From Acidicapsa ligni (GTDB lineage Bacteria; Acidobacteriota; Terriglobia; Terriglobales; Acidobacteriaceae), in NCBI RefSeq assembly GCF_025685655.1, contig NZ_JAGSYG010000001.1, forward strand, positions 124,001 to 188,000: a stretch of 64,000 nucleotides of DNA. The letters are read 5' to 3'. Below, one piece after another: positions 49,991 through 60,329 of the stretch (positions within the stretch are counted from its first letter, which is position 1; each line of letters starts with the position of its first letter). Under the pieces are notes generated by a model. It was given only the letters and a program-made list of their open reading frames with translations, made no database searches and was not told where the DNA came from. Both the position numbers and the translations under genes were made by a program.

Positions 49991-52357
49991 ATGCGGAGAA
50001 CGAGTTCCATCCTGATATGGCTATGCGTGGCCAGCGCAGCCGGTCTTTTGTTATTGGCCCCGCGCGCGGGGCTATGTGCGACGGAAAGTCGGGCCGTATT
50101 ACGCACCATCCGACAAGTGGCTTCGCTCACCAATGAGCAGGCGGCGCGGGCGCTCCCGGTTGATCTGGAAGGAACCGTAACATTTATCCAACCGGAAGAT
50201 CAGAGCCTATTCATCCAGGATGACGGCGTCGGCACATACGCAAGTTTTGCCAAGGACATAGGAATCAAGCCGGGAGACCGTGTTGCCGTAACCGGCGTGA
50301 CGGATGCAAGTTTTCGCCCGGAAGTGACAGCAACCTCGGTTCGAATATTGACGCATGGCGCGCTGCCGGAGGCACTCCCCGCAAAGTTTGAAGATCTGAT
50401 CCAATCGCGTCTGGACAGCCAATACGTGGCCGTCAGCGGACATGTTCTGGCGGCCGCCCTAGACCAGGAAGCGCCCGAGCCCGGGATGCGTATCCAGATC
50501 AAAGTAGGAGAAGGCCTCGTCGACGGGCGGGTTGCCCATCCCGGCGCGCTGCGAGCGGAAGATCTGCTGGATAGCGATATTCAGGTAAAAGGCGTAGCGG
50601 GCGGCAAGTTCGACAGCCGTATGCAGATGGCCGGCGTCTGGCTGGATATAAACTCAGCCAGCGAAGTAACGATCAAGCAACGCCCCACGGTCAGTCCGTG
50701 GAGTCTGCCCATGATCCCAATGGACGAGGTCATCTACGCCTATCGCTCCAGCAACGAGAGCCTGCGCGTCAGGATCTCGGGAACGCTGACCTACTACGAG
50801 CCAGGCGCCCTGGCCGTGGTGGAGCACGATGGTAAAGCGATCTTGGTTGAGACCAGCACCATGTTGCCCATGCATTCCGGCGACAACGTGGAAGCAACCG
50901 GCTTCCCTGAAATCGAAGATGAAAATGTACGCCTCAATCACGGCCAGCTAAGACTCCTGGCGCAGCGCGGCCTGGCAAAACCGGCTGTCATCGGATGGGA
51001 GAGCGCTTCGGCTGGCAAATTTGCCTACAACCTCGTGTCGATGGAGGGCGAGGTCGTTGCGATTGTGCAGGATTCCCGCACCGCAATGGTGATTCTGTGG
51101 TCCGAGGGGCATCTGTTTTCTGCAACGCTCCGCCACGACTCATCGGATGAGATATTGGCGGACAGCGACATGTCGACGCCGCTTAGCAGCAGAATTTCCG
51201 TCGGCAGTCGCGTACGAATTACAGGCGTGTGTTTTGTGGACGCCGGAAATCACTGGCGCGACCGAATGTGGTTCACCCTGCGCATGCGTTCGCTGAGTGA
51301 CCTGGCGGTGCTGCAACAGCCATCGTGGTGGACCGTAACCCTGCTGGTGTACGTGGTCACCGTGCTGTTGGCCGTAATCCTCGTTGCGGTGGCGTGGCTC
51401 TGGCTGCTGCGCAGGCGAGTAAAACAGCAAACTGATGTCCTGGCGCGCAAAAGCGTAGAGGAAGCAGTACGCGAACGTCGGCTGGCGCGGCAGGAGCAAC
51501 AGCGAAGTCATGTGCTGGAGCTGATCAACAGCACTGTCCCTCTGCCAGAAGTATTACGCGAGATTCGAACGATGGTTTCATCGCGGCTCGATGGAGCCTC
51601 CTGCTGGCTTGAATTGAATGGCGAAGCCGGAGTTACCCCCGACCTGGAGCGGCCGACCGGGCCAACCGTGGTCTTTCAGGAGCTGTTTGCTCCCGACGGC
51701 AGTTCCCTCGGACTCCTGTTGGCTACACCGCTGCTGCATGGTTCACCCGACATCGATATTTCCGCGGCATTGAGTGCCGGTGCTCGATTGGCAGAGTTAG
51801 CCATCGACACGCGCCGGCTGTATAACGACCTGCAACATCGCTCGGAGCATGACCTGCTGACCGATGTTCCCAATCGCTTCCGGATGGAAAAAGAACTCGA
51901 TCAGCTGATGTTAAAGGCCAGCCGCGAAGGAGCAATCTTCGGAATGATCTATGTCGATCTGGATCACTTTAAACAAGTGAACGATCAACACGGTCATCGA
52001 GCCGGCGATCTCTACCTTCAAGAAGTTACACGACGCATGAAGTTGCAGCTTCGCAGCCAGGATGTGCTGGCGCGCATCGGCGGAGATGAGTTCATCGCAC
52101 TGGTGCCCATCCTGCGCAGCCAGACAGATGCCGAGGAGATTGTAGTGCGCCTGGAACGGTGCTTTGACGAGCCATTTGATATCGAAGGATTCCAGATTTT
52201 CGGCTCCGCAAGCATTGGGCTTGCAGTCTATCCCGCCGATGGAACAACCAAGGAAGCCCTACAAAAATCAGCCGATGCCGCCATGTACACACACAAGGAA
52301 AGCAAGCGGCAACAGGAAAAACTTCTGGAAGCAATGCATCGAGCCGTCGATCGATAA
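49991..52357 (+). CDS. Membrane-bound diguanylate cyclase with OB-like sensory repeats
   Basis: 788 residues from ATG 49991, which gives a proper signal-anchor (ILIWLCVASAAGLLLLAP); the frame is open to 49856. The periplasmic part contains about three OB-fold-like units: FIQPEDQSLFIQDDGVGTYA, GALAVVEHDGKAILVETST, and SMEGEVVAIVQDSRTAMVIL. Then a membrane span (TVTLLVYVVTVLLAVILVAV), a coiled linker, a degenerate GAF-like segment, and a C-terminal GGDEF domain. The active site is RIGGDEFIALV, and an inhibitory I-site RSQD lies exactly five residues before GGDEF. It should make c-di-GMP in response to an extracytoplasmic cue. Confidence 0.87.
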   Translation: MRRTSSILIWLCVASAAGLLLLAPRAGLCATESRAVLRTIRQVASLTNEQAARALPVDLEGTVTFIQPEDQSLFIQDDGVGTYASFAKDIGIKPGDRVAVTGVTDASFRPEVTATSVRILTHGALPEALPAKFEDLIQSRLDSQYVAVSGHVLAAALDQEAPEPGMRIQIKVGEGLVDGRVAHPGALRAEDLLDSDIQVKGVAGGKFDSRMQMAGVWLDINSASEVTIKQRPTVSPWSLPMIPMDEVIYAYRSSNESLRVRISGTLTYYEPGALAVVEHDGKAILVETSTMLPMHSGDNVEATGFPEIEDENVRLNHGQLRLLAQRGLAKPAVIGWESASAGKFAYNLVSMEGEVVAIVQDSRTAMVILWSEGHLFSATLRHDSSDEILADSDMSTPLSSRISVGSRVRITGVCFVDAGNHWRDRMWFTLRMRSLSDLAVLQQPSWWTVTLLVYVVTVLLAVILVAVAWLWLLRRRVKQQTDVLARKSVEEAVRERRLARQEQQRSHVLELINSTVPLPEVLREIRTMVSSRLDGASCWLELNGEAGVTPDLERPTGPTVVFQELFAPDGSSLGLLLATPLLHGSPDIDISAALSAGARLAELAIDTRRLYNDLQHRSEHDLLTDVPNRFRMEKELDQLMLKASREGAIFGMIYVDLDHFKQVNDQHGHRAGDLYLQEVTRRMKLQLRSQDVLARIGGDEFIALVPILRSQTDAEEIVVRLERCFDEPFDIEGFQIFGSASIGLAVYPADGTTKEALQKSADAAMYTHKESKRQQEKLLEAMHRAVDR

Positions 52358-52549
52358 CCGGACCGATAAATTCGAGCGGCATAATTTGCACAGCATGATT
52401 CGGGCAGTAAGTTGCCCCACAAGTTATAGAGAGCTAACTACGTAGTAGCTCCACGCAGCTAAGACTTGGCCCTTGATGTAACAGCGATCCTTCAATTGGA
52501 TTGTTGATGCACGAGGGCTTATTTATTTTTGCGTTCAATCGTCAAAGAA

Positions 52550-52581
52550 AAGAGCCGCAATCCCATAGGATTGCGGCTCTT
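52550..52581 (-). terminator. Intrinsic terminator of rpoD
   Basis: Perfect 14-bp stem (AAGAGCCGCAATCC / GGATTGCGGCTCTT) with loop CATA. On the minus strand it is followed by TTTCTTT, so it terminates rpoD; it also lies downstream of the converging diguanylate cyclase gene. Confidence 0.88.
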
Positions 52582-52619
52582 CTTGTACTGCATTGACTGG
52601 TTGGTCTTACAGTTACCTC

Positions 52620-54359
<1,740 letters not shown>

Positions 54360-54955
54360 CGGGTACGGTTTCCGATCATTTGCTGAAATTTTTCAGCAAA
54401 GATCTTTTTCCGCACAGGCAAATGCGTCTTACGCACAGCCCAAGGCGTCGCCCAACATCGTAAAGCGATGTCCGGTTGAGTTGCTCGGATCGGGATAGTA
54501 AGCGCAGTTGGCCAAGGTTGGCCTGCCCGCGAGCCGCAGCTCATCAGTGGGGCAGTGGAGCGCATATCCTTCAGAGAGTACCAGAATACCACAACGCACC
54601 TCCCGGATTAACAGCAAAAAGCCAGCAAAAGTCAAGTATTTTCGCTGGAGTATGGCCATTGCCCCGCTTTCGTGCGGTCCTGCTCTTGTTAATTAGATGT
54701 AATTCAAGCAGTTTTAGTTCCATGTCATTCGGGAAAAGTCCTTACGGAAAAGCCATTCGGGAAAAGTTATTCTGAAAAAGCTGCCGAATAGCCCTCACCC
54801 GCAATGCCGCTCTCGCAACACAACGCTACAGGCACACCAGTAGCGATTTTCACGAGAACGGCACTCTCCCGAACACCTTAAGGCACATAAAAGCAGCTTG
54901 ATCCAACTCAATTGCGGGTTCATTGCTTGCTTTCCCCTGCTGCCAGTTCTGTTGC
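54360..54955. other. Intergenic region upstream of rpoD
   Basis: About 600 bp between rpoD and the NmrA-like gene. No gene was recognised. It contains four 14-bp tandem repeats (54726-54781) and must carry the rpoD promoter now that dnaG is not directly upstream. Confidence 0.45.
54726..54781. repeat. Four tandem 14-bp repeats
   Basis: Units 1 and 3 are identical (CATTCGGGAAAAGT); units 2 (CCTTACGGAAAAGC) and 4 (TATTCTGAAAAAGC) are degenerate. They lie head-to-tail without spacers about 370 bp upstream of the rpoD start. Confidence 0.7.
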
Positions 54956-55816
54956 CTACTCCAGCACAAGCGAGCGCAGAACGGATTCGAGCGACGTTTC
55001 GCCTTTTCTGGAGTTGGCCTGACCACCGTCAAACTCAATCCAGCCTTCGTTGAAGCCATCGATCATGCGTATGCGGGGTGTCGGATTCTGCATGCCCTGC
55101 GAACGGAAAAGCGGCTCCCATGTCTCGCGGGGAACAACTTCGCTTCTCACCTCACGTCCCAGCACCTTCGCAAACGTCGCGGAGATTTCGTTCGGCGTAA
55201 TGCGATGAGCGCTTTCGAGTTCAACTGTCCGAATGCCGCTCCACTCCTCCTGCAGCAGCTTTGCTGCCAACTTTCCGATATCCACTGTGGCAATCATCGG
55301 AAAAGTCTTGTCCAGCGGCTGCAGAAAGCTGCGTACCACGCCCTCATCACGCGCCGAGGCGACATCCCAACTGGAGTTTTCCATGAACCACGCTGCGCGC
55401 AGAAAGGTCACCGGCAACGGAAGCGTAGCCAGCGTATCTTCCATGACTCCCAGTATGTTGAGCAGGTTGGCATGTGGCGCCTTGGAGCCGATTGTCGACA
55501 AAACGACGACCTTGCCGGGTTTGGCCGCGACCAGGGCATCATAAACAGTCTTGATTTTTGCGCGGAAGTCATCAAAACCAGGCTCCGGATCATAGACCGG
55601 CGGGAAGAGAATAAACACGCCTTCTGCGCCTGAGAACGCACGAGTAAGCCCGGCAATATCATTCATGTCGGCAGTTGTGATCTCGCAGCCCTGTTCGAGC
55701 CATTGCTTGCCTTTGCCCTCGTCGCGCACTACGGCGCGGACCTGCTTGCCTGCCGCGAGCAGCGCACGGGCTGCATGGCCACCTACTTTTCCTGTAATTC
55801 CTGTAATTGCGAACAT
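54956..55816 (-). CDS. NmrA-like NAD(P)-binding oxidoreductase
   Basis: Atypical short-chain dehydrogenase of the NmrA/QOR2 type, 286 residues from ATG 55816, with AAGGAGG at 6 nt; the frame extends to 55918 without support. N-terminal Rossmann motif FAITGITGKVGGHAARALLA (TGxxGxxG) binds NAD(P)H. GVFILFPPVYDPEPGFDDF and VVLSTIGSKAPHANLLNILG are typical of quinone-reductase-like members. It may reduce a quinone or act as a redox sensor. It is divergent from the LysR gene, which probably regulates it. Confidence 0.88.
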   Translation of the reverse strand: MFAITGITGKVGGHAARALLAAGKQVRAVVRDEGKGKQWLEQGCEITTADMNDIAGLTRAFSGAEGVFILFPPVYDPEPGFDDFRAKIKTVYDALVAAKPGKVVVLSTIGSKAPHANLLNILGVMEDTLATLPLPVTFLRAAWFMENSSWDVASARDEGVVRSFLQPLDKTFPMIATVDIGKLAAKLLQEEWSGIRTVELESAHRITPNEISATFAKVLGREVRSEVVPRETWEPLFRSQGMQNPTPRIRMIDGFNEGWIEFDGGQANSRKGETSLESVLRSLVLE

Positions 55817-55879
55817 CTTGTCCTCCTTGTTGATTCGATCTGGCCGACTTGAAATATCGGCATTTATAGGATGTCCCGT

Positions 55880-55911
55880 ATAGCGATAGAATTGATGCAT
55901 GTTATTGCTAT
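55880..55911. promoter_or_regulatory. Candidate LysR-type operator
   Basis: Imperfect inverted repeat ATAGCGATA / TATTGCTAT (one mismatch, 14-nt spacer) centred on ATGCAT in the 113-bp divergent region between the LysR and NmrA-like genes. A second inverted pair TCATGA/TCATGA (55915-55933) overlaps the LysR start. Their position fits autoregulation and divergent activation. Confidence 0.45.
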
Positions 55912-55929
55912 TACTCATGACAAAAATTC

Positions 55930-56841
55930 ATGAATGAACAAAACGCCAATGCCCGCGTCCTGAGCGGTGTCAGTGTGCTCGCTGCAGTCGTTCGCACTGG
56001 CAGTTTTGTTCGCGCCGCGGAGACAGCCGGTCTGACGCAGTCCGCAGTAAGCCACTCGATTGCGCGGCTTGAGAGTCGTCTGGGCATTCGGCTGCTGCAC
56101 CGGACGACACGCTCCGTCACGCTGACTACCGAGGGCCGCCGCTTCTATGAAACCGTGGAACCGCTGTTGACAGGCATTGACGACGCGGTGAGCGTTGCTT
56201 CCGGCTCGTCCGTGAGCGTCCGGGGGCATCTCCGCGTAAGCATCGATCCCATCTTTTCGCAATTGCTGATGGCGCCGAATCTTGGTCGATTTCTCGACCT
56301 GTATCCGGAGCTATCGCTGGAGTTGATCACGCGTGAATCGGCAGGCGACCTGGTGCGCGACGGTTTCGACCTGGCGGTGCGATTCGGTGAGCCGCAGAGT
56401 TCTTCGCTGGTAGCTCGCAAACTGCTTGAAACCCGCATCATCACGGTTGCCGCGCCAGAGTACATTGCGAAGCATGGAAGGCCGCTGAAGCCAAAGGATC
56501 TGAGCGACCATGATTGCATTCAGTTTCGCGATCCGATTACCAGTCAGCCCTTCCAGTGGGAGTTTCATCGAGGAAGCAAAATTGTCCACGTGAAAACCTC
56601 GGGACGGCTTCTGCTGAACCATGTCAGCACCATGCTGAGCGCATGCGCAGCAGGTGCCGGCATCGCGCAGGTGATGGCTTTGGGAGCGGAAGATTTGCTG
56701 CGAGATGGCCTGCTGATCGACCTGTTTCCCGATTGGCCGGATGAGACGTTTCCGCTCTATGCCTTTTATCCATCGCGGATGCTGCCACCGGCAAAGCAAC
56801 GCGCGTTTCTGGATTTCGTGCTGGAAATTGCAAAGCGCTGA
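55930..56841 (+). CDS. LysR-family transcriptional regulator
   Basis: 303 residues. N-terminal winged HTH: SVLAAVVRTGSFVRAAETAG, then LTQSAVSHSIARLESRLGIR and LLHRTTRSVTLTTEGRRFYE, typical of the AaeR/DmlR-like branch. The effector domain contains ESAGDLVRDGFDLAVRFGEP and ACAAGAGIAQVMALGAEDLL. It is divergent from the NmrA-like oxidoreductase gene with a shared 113-bp control region, a classic LysR-target layout. The ligand is unknown, possibly a quinone-type or aromatic compound. Confidence 0.93.
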   Translation: MNEQNANARVLSGVSVLAAVVRTGSFVRAAETAGLTQSAVSHSIARLESRLGIRLLHRTTRSVTLTTEGRRFYETVEPLLTGIDDAVSVASGSSVSVRGHLRVSIDPIFSQLLMAPNLGRFLDLYPELSLELITRESAGDLVRDGFDLAVRFGEPQSSSLVARKLLETRIITVAAPEYIAKHGRPLKPKDLSDHDCIQFRDPITSQPFQWEFHRGSKIVHVKTSGRLLLNHVSTMLSACAAGAGIAQVMALGAEDLLRDGLLIDLFPDWPDETFPLYAFYPSRMLPPAKQRAFLDFVLEIAKR

Positions 56842-56856
56842 AGGATTCCTAAAACG

Positions 56857-58614
56857 TCAATCCTTGTGCAAATTGCGCAGTTCGCGGTCTACAGCCAGTT
56901 TGCGCTGGCTGAGGGCCGCAACTTCGGCAAAATCGCCGCGCCGTTCGGCTTCGCCGAGCAATGCCCGGAGCGCACGCTGCTCATTTTCAAGGCGGCTGTA
57001 ATGCAGCCCACTGAGACAGTCGTGCACAGCAGACTCTTCTGGCGCTTCGCCCTCGGCCAGCAGCACCTGGGCGAGCAATGCGCGCTGGGCTGGGTCTTCA
57101 ATAGCTGAGATGGGGTCTGGTGCCTTGGTTGCGGCAAGCGCAGCCATAGCGGGGAAAGTCGATAGGTGCTCGAACCACTCGGGATGTTCGAGGATGGCTT
57201 CGGAGGCTACCGGCCAGCAGGATTCGTGGGTAGCTAATGCACGCAGCAGGACGCGCTCTACTTCCGTGAGACCGGAGGTGCGGACTTCTACATGGTCGCG
57301 GCGGGTCAGCGCGGCCTGGCGAAGTTCTTCGCGGAGCACTGCGGAGTCGATGCCGAGTTTCTGGGCTGCATCGTGGGCAAACTGGTCGCGCTCCAGTTTC
57401 TCTGGAATGCGACGGATGTGCGGGAGCAGAAAGTTCATCGCCTTGATCTTGGAGTCCGCTCCAGCGCCGGGAAAACTCTGGCGTGCGCGGTCGATCAGGT
57501 AGTCGGATTGGCGGCGGGCTCCGCGGATAGCGGCTGCGTAGGCTTCCACGCCGCGCTCGCGGATGAAGCGGTCGGGGTCGAGGCCGCCGTCGAGCGTAAC
57601 TACCTTGATGGTGAATCCCTCTTCGGTCAGCAGGCTGATGGACTTTTCGGCGGCGTTGGCTCCTGCTGTGTCGGGGTCGAAGTTGACCACTACGTTGGTG
57701 GTGTGGCGACGCAGGAGGTTGACCTGGTGTTCGGAGAAGGCTGTACCGCTGGTGGCGATTACGTTCTGAATGCCGCGCATGTAGACGGAGATGCAGTCCA
57801 TCTGGCCTTCGACCAGAAGGGCGAATTCCATGGAGCGCATGGCGGATTTGGCTTTATCCAGATTGAAGAGGACTTGCTGCTTGGAAAAGAGCGGTGTTTC
57901 GGGAGAGTTGAGATATTTGGGCCCGGACTTTTCGCCTGCCTGATCTCCCTGCGCGAGAGTTCTGGCAGTGAAGGCGATCACTCGTCCGCTCTCGTTGGAG
58001 ATGGGAAACATGACGCGTTTTCGGAAGCGGTCGTAAAGCCGGGATTCGCCTTCTTTTGCGCTGAATAATCCGGAGGCGCGGAGATTTTCTGCATCCGCCA
58101 TCGGGGTGAGGCGTTCGCGGAGGGCATTGAAATTATCCGGGGCGTAGCCCAGCCGGAAGGTTTTGATGGCTTCAGGAGTGACGCCGCGGCCTGCGAGATA
58201 TTCGCGGGCGAGGGCGCCGTCGGGGCTGCGGAGTTGCTCTTCGAAGAAGACGGTGGCGGCTTCATGGAGGTCGAGGAGTTTGCGGCGCTGGCTGGCTTCG
58301 GCGGCTTCCTCGGGGGAGTTGTATTCGCGCTTGGGCAGTGGGATTCCACACTTCTGGGCGACGATGCGGACGGACTCGGGGAAGCTGGCGTTTTCGATTT
58401 TTCCGACGAAGCTGAAGACGTCTCCGGACTGGCCGCAGCCGAAGCAGTGGTAGAACTGCCTTGCGGCGTGGACGGAGAAGGATGGGGATTTTTCTTTGTG
58501 GAATGGGCAGAGGCCGGAGTAGTTCTGGGCTCCGGCTTTGCGGAGGCGAATGTAGCCGCCGATGACTTTTACGATGTCGGCTTGCTGCTTTACGGTTTGG
58601 GCGAAGTCGGACAC
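56857..58614 (-). CDS. dnaG: DNA primase
   Basis: Makes the RNA primers for replication. 585 residues, start GTG at 58614 with a weak ribosome binding site. N-terminal zinc-binding domain: CPFHKEKSPSFSVHAARQF then YHCFGCGQSGDVFSFV. The catalytic core has EYLAGRGVTPEAIKTFRLGY and the TOPRIM motifs LLVEGQMDCISVYMRGI and NFDPDTAGANAAEKS. The C-terminal helicase-binding domain is shorter and divergent. In many bacteria rpoD lies directly behind dnaG; here a divergent two-gene cassette separates them. LysR starts on the other strand and ends 15 bp from this gene's stop. Confidence 0.95.
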   Translation of the reverse strand: MSDFAQTVKQQADIVKVIGGYIRLRKAGAQNYSGLCPFHKEKSPSFSVHAARQFYHCFGCGQSGDVFSFVGKIENASFPESVRIVAQKCGIPLPKREYNSPEEAAEASQRRKLLDLHEAATVFFEEQLRSPDGALAREYLAGRGVTPEAIKTFRLGYAPDNFNALRERLTPMADAENLRASGLFSAKEGESRLYDRFRKRVMFPISNESGRVIAFTARTLAQGDQAGEKSGPKYLNSPETPLFSKQQVLFNLDKAKSAMRSMEFALLVEGQMDCISVYMRGIQNVIATSGTAFSEHQVNLLRRHTTNVVVNFDPDTAGANAAEKSISLLTEEGFTIKVVTLDGGLDPDRFIRERGVEAYAAAIRGARRQSDYLIDRARQSFPGAGADSKIKAMNFLLPHIRRIPEKLERDQFAHDAAQKLGIDSAVLREELRQAALTRRDHVEVRTSGLTEVERVLLRALATHESCWPVASEAILEHPEWFEHLSTFPAMAALAATKAPDPISAIEDPAQRALLAQVLLAEGEAPEESAVHDCLSGLHYSRLENEQRALRALLGEAERRGDFAEVAALSQRKLAVDRELRNLHKD

Positions 58615-58773
58615 GCGATCTTTTTCAGGATAGAGCCTTGATGTGGTTTGCTTACGGTCTTTGGCGAATATATGACGAATCTTTGATGGTTTCCTGGGGG
58701 GAGGGGGCTATGTAGATTTTTTATGGGGTGGGGGGCGGACAGCGGATTCGCTTGGGGGTGGACGGTGAGGTGA

Positions 58774-58885
58774 GGGCAAGGGCAAAGGCAGAAGCAGATT
58801 CCCTTCGGGAATGACAAACAGAACGGCAAGGGCAACTGCAACAGCAACTGCAAGGGCAAGAGCAAGGGCAAGGCAAGGGCTGAGG
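58774..58885. repeat. Dispersed repeat, copy 1
   Basis: Lies in the 330-bp gap after the dnaG start. It contains GCAGATTCCCTTCGGGAATG (palindromic core ATTCCC-TTC-GGGAAT), then ACAAACAGAACGGCAAGGGC and a run of imperfect hexamers of the type GCAAGG, GCAACT, GCAACA. A second copy occurs at 61536-61700 with the same core. The frames through it encode only Ala/Thr/Arg runs and are not genes. Nothing else was seen in this gap. Confidence 0.75.
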
Positions 58886-58947
58886 CGAAGATGGATTAGG
58901 TTGATTTTGCGCTTTCTGGGGGTAATTTTCTGCAGATTTTTTGGGGG

Positions 58948-59343
58948 CTATGGGTTTTGTTGGAGGCTTAGGGTATTGCCGAAGGGGTCGGTGAACCAGG
59001 CGATTTGGGTTCCACCGGGGGCGGTCCAGATGGACAGTGGGTGGGAGTCGTTCATGCCGGGGTAGCGGGTGAAGGCTACGCCTGCGGCGGTCAGCTCTTT
59101 TACGGATGCCTCTATATCCGGAACGCTCCAGCCGAGGATGGTGAACTGTTGGGGTTTGAAGTCGCCGACGAAGGTCGCGCGAAGTATGGTGCCGTTCAAG
59201 TCGAAGATCAGGGCGAAGGGGCTTTGGTCTTCGATCAGGGTCAGGCCTAACTGATCGCGGTAGAAGGCGATGGCTTTGTCTTTGTCGTTGATGGGGACGA
59301 AGGCTACGTGGGGAATTGTGGAAAGCTTGAGAGAATCGGTCAT
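58948..59343 (-). CDS. VOC-superfamily (glyoxalase-like) protein
   Basis: 131 residues from ATG 59343, with GGAGG upstream. One vicinal-oxygen-chelate module: PHVAFVPINDKDKAIAFYRD, then LGLTLIEDQSPFALIFDLNG, LGWSVPDIEASVKELTAAGV, and WTAPGGTQIAWFTDPFGNTL. This is the paired beta-alpha-beta-beta-beta fold of glyoxalase I, fosfomycin-resistance and ring-cleavage proteins. The metal-binding His/Glu set is only partly preserved (H12, E none obvious at the end, where relatives have E in the DPxGN turn). Substrate unknown. Confidence 0.85.
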   Translation of the reverse strand: MTDSLKLSTIPHVAFVPINDKDKAIAFYRDQLGLTLIEDQSPFALIFDLNGTILRATFVGDFKPQQFTILGWSVPDIEASVKELTAAGVAFTRYPGMNDSHPLSIWTAPGGTQIAWFTDPFGNTLSLQQNP

Positions 59344-59384
59344 GCAGTTCCTCCTCGAATTCGGCGAGACCAGCATATAGGAGA

Positions 59385-60329
59385 GTGACGTTGCAGGGTT
59401 CAAAGATTGCCGGGGCGAAAGTGAAGACGATGTCGGATCTGGGGGCGATCGGGTTTGCGCTGGCCGGGTTTACGTTCTGGGTGTTGACGGACACGATGGT
59501 GAAGTTCGTGGGACAGACGGGGCTGCCTCCGTATGAGGTGGTGGCGTTCCTGGGGCTGTCGATGGCGATTTTTCTGGGGGCGTATGCGTTGGTTCGAGGC
59601 GAGGCTCGAAGGCTGAAGCCGCATCGTCTGGACCGGCAACTGGGGCGGGCCTGCCTGGACATGTTGAACAATGTCTGCGTGGTGATTGCGCTGCGGCACC
59701 TGACGTTGACGCTCTTCTACATCCTGATTTTTTCGGCGCCGATTTTGATTACGCTGCTTTCGGCGGTGATTTTGCGCGAGGGGTTGGGGTGGCGCAGGGG
59801 GCTGGCGGTTGTGGTGGGATTCGCCGGGGTGGTGGTGGCGGTGCATCCGTGGGGCGGCGCTGGATTTGGCGGGGAGGGCGAGTGGATCGGCTTTGGCGCG
59901 TGTATGGTGTGTGTGACGTGCTTCTCGGTGAATATGGTGTGGTCGCGGGTGCTGACGCGGACGGAGACGCCGGAGAGCCTGGCGTTTTTTTCAGGGCTGG
60001 TGACGGCGACGGCAGGCTTTGGGATGATGCTGTTCCAGGCGGCTCCGCTGTCTGCTGTGCTGCTTGGGGAGCTGTTCGCGACGGGGATGTTTTGCGCGCT
60101 GGGGACGCTGTGTTTTTATATCGCGGTGAAGCATACTTCGGCGGCAAATGTTTCGCAGTACCACTACACGCAACTGGTGACGGGGACGCTGGTTTCGTAC
60201 CTGGTGTGGCATACGCGGCCGGGGTCGTTTGTGCTGGCGGGTGGGGGGCTGATTCTGGCTTCGGGGTTGTATATTGCGGTCGGGGCTCGGCGGGCTGGGG
60301 CGGAGGTGCCGCTTAGTGAGGGGAGTTGA
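59385..60329 (+). CDS. EamA/DMT-family membrane transporter
   Basis: 314 residues with ten hydrophobic helices in two EamA repeats: ALAGFTFWVLTDTMVKFVGQ opens the first, and CVTCFSVNMVWSRVLTRTET opens the second. The helix-pair signature LTLFYILIFSAPILITLLSA then VILREGLGWRRGLAVVVGFA, with GVVVAVHP following, is typical. Drug/metabolite exporters of this kind move amino acids, nucleosides or small metabolites. Start is GTG 59385 close behind AGGAG; ATG 59430 is an alternative. The stop overlaps the convergent nucleoside hydrolase gene by 17 bp. Confidence 0.88.
   Translation: MTLQGSKIAGAKVKTMSDLGAIGFALAGFTFWVLTDTMVKFVGQTGLPPYEVVAFLGLSMAIFLGAYALVRGEARRLKPHRLDRQLGRACLDMLNNVCVVIALRHLTLTLFYILIFSAPILITLLSAVILREGLGWRRGLAVVVGFAGVVVAVHPWGGAGFGGEGEWIGFGACMVCVTCFSVNMVWSRVLTRTETPESLAFFSGLVTATAGFGMMLFQAAPLSAVLLGELFATGMFCALGTLCFYIAVKHTSAANVSQYHYTQLVTGTLVSYLVWHTRPGSFVLAGGGLILASGLYIAVGARRAGAEVPLSEGS

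Noticed and set aside
58811-59065. Frame beginning with Ala/Thr/Arg runs
   Set aside because: Same repeat element as at 61.6 kb, and it runs antisense through the VOC gene.
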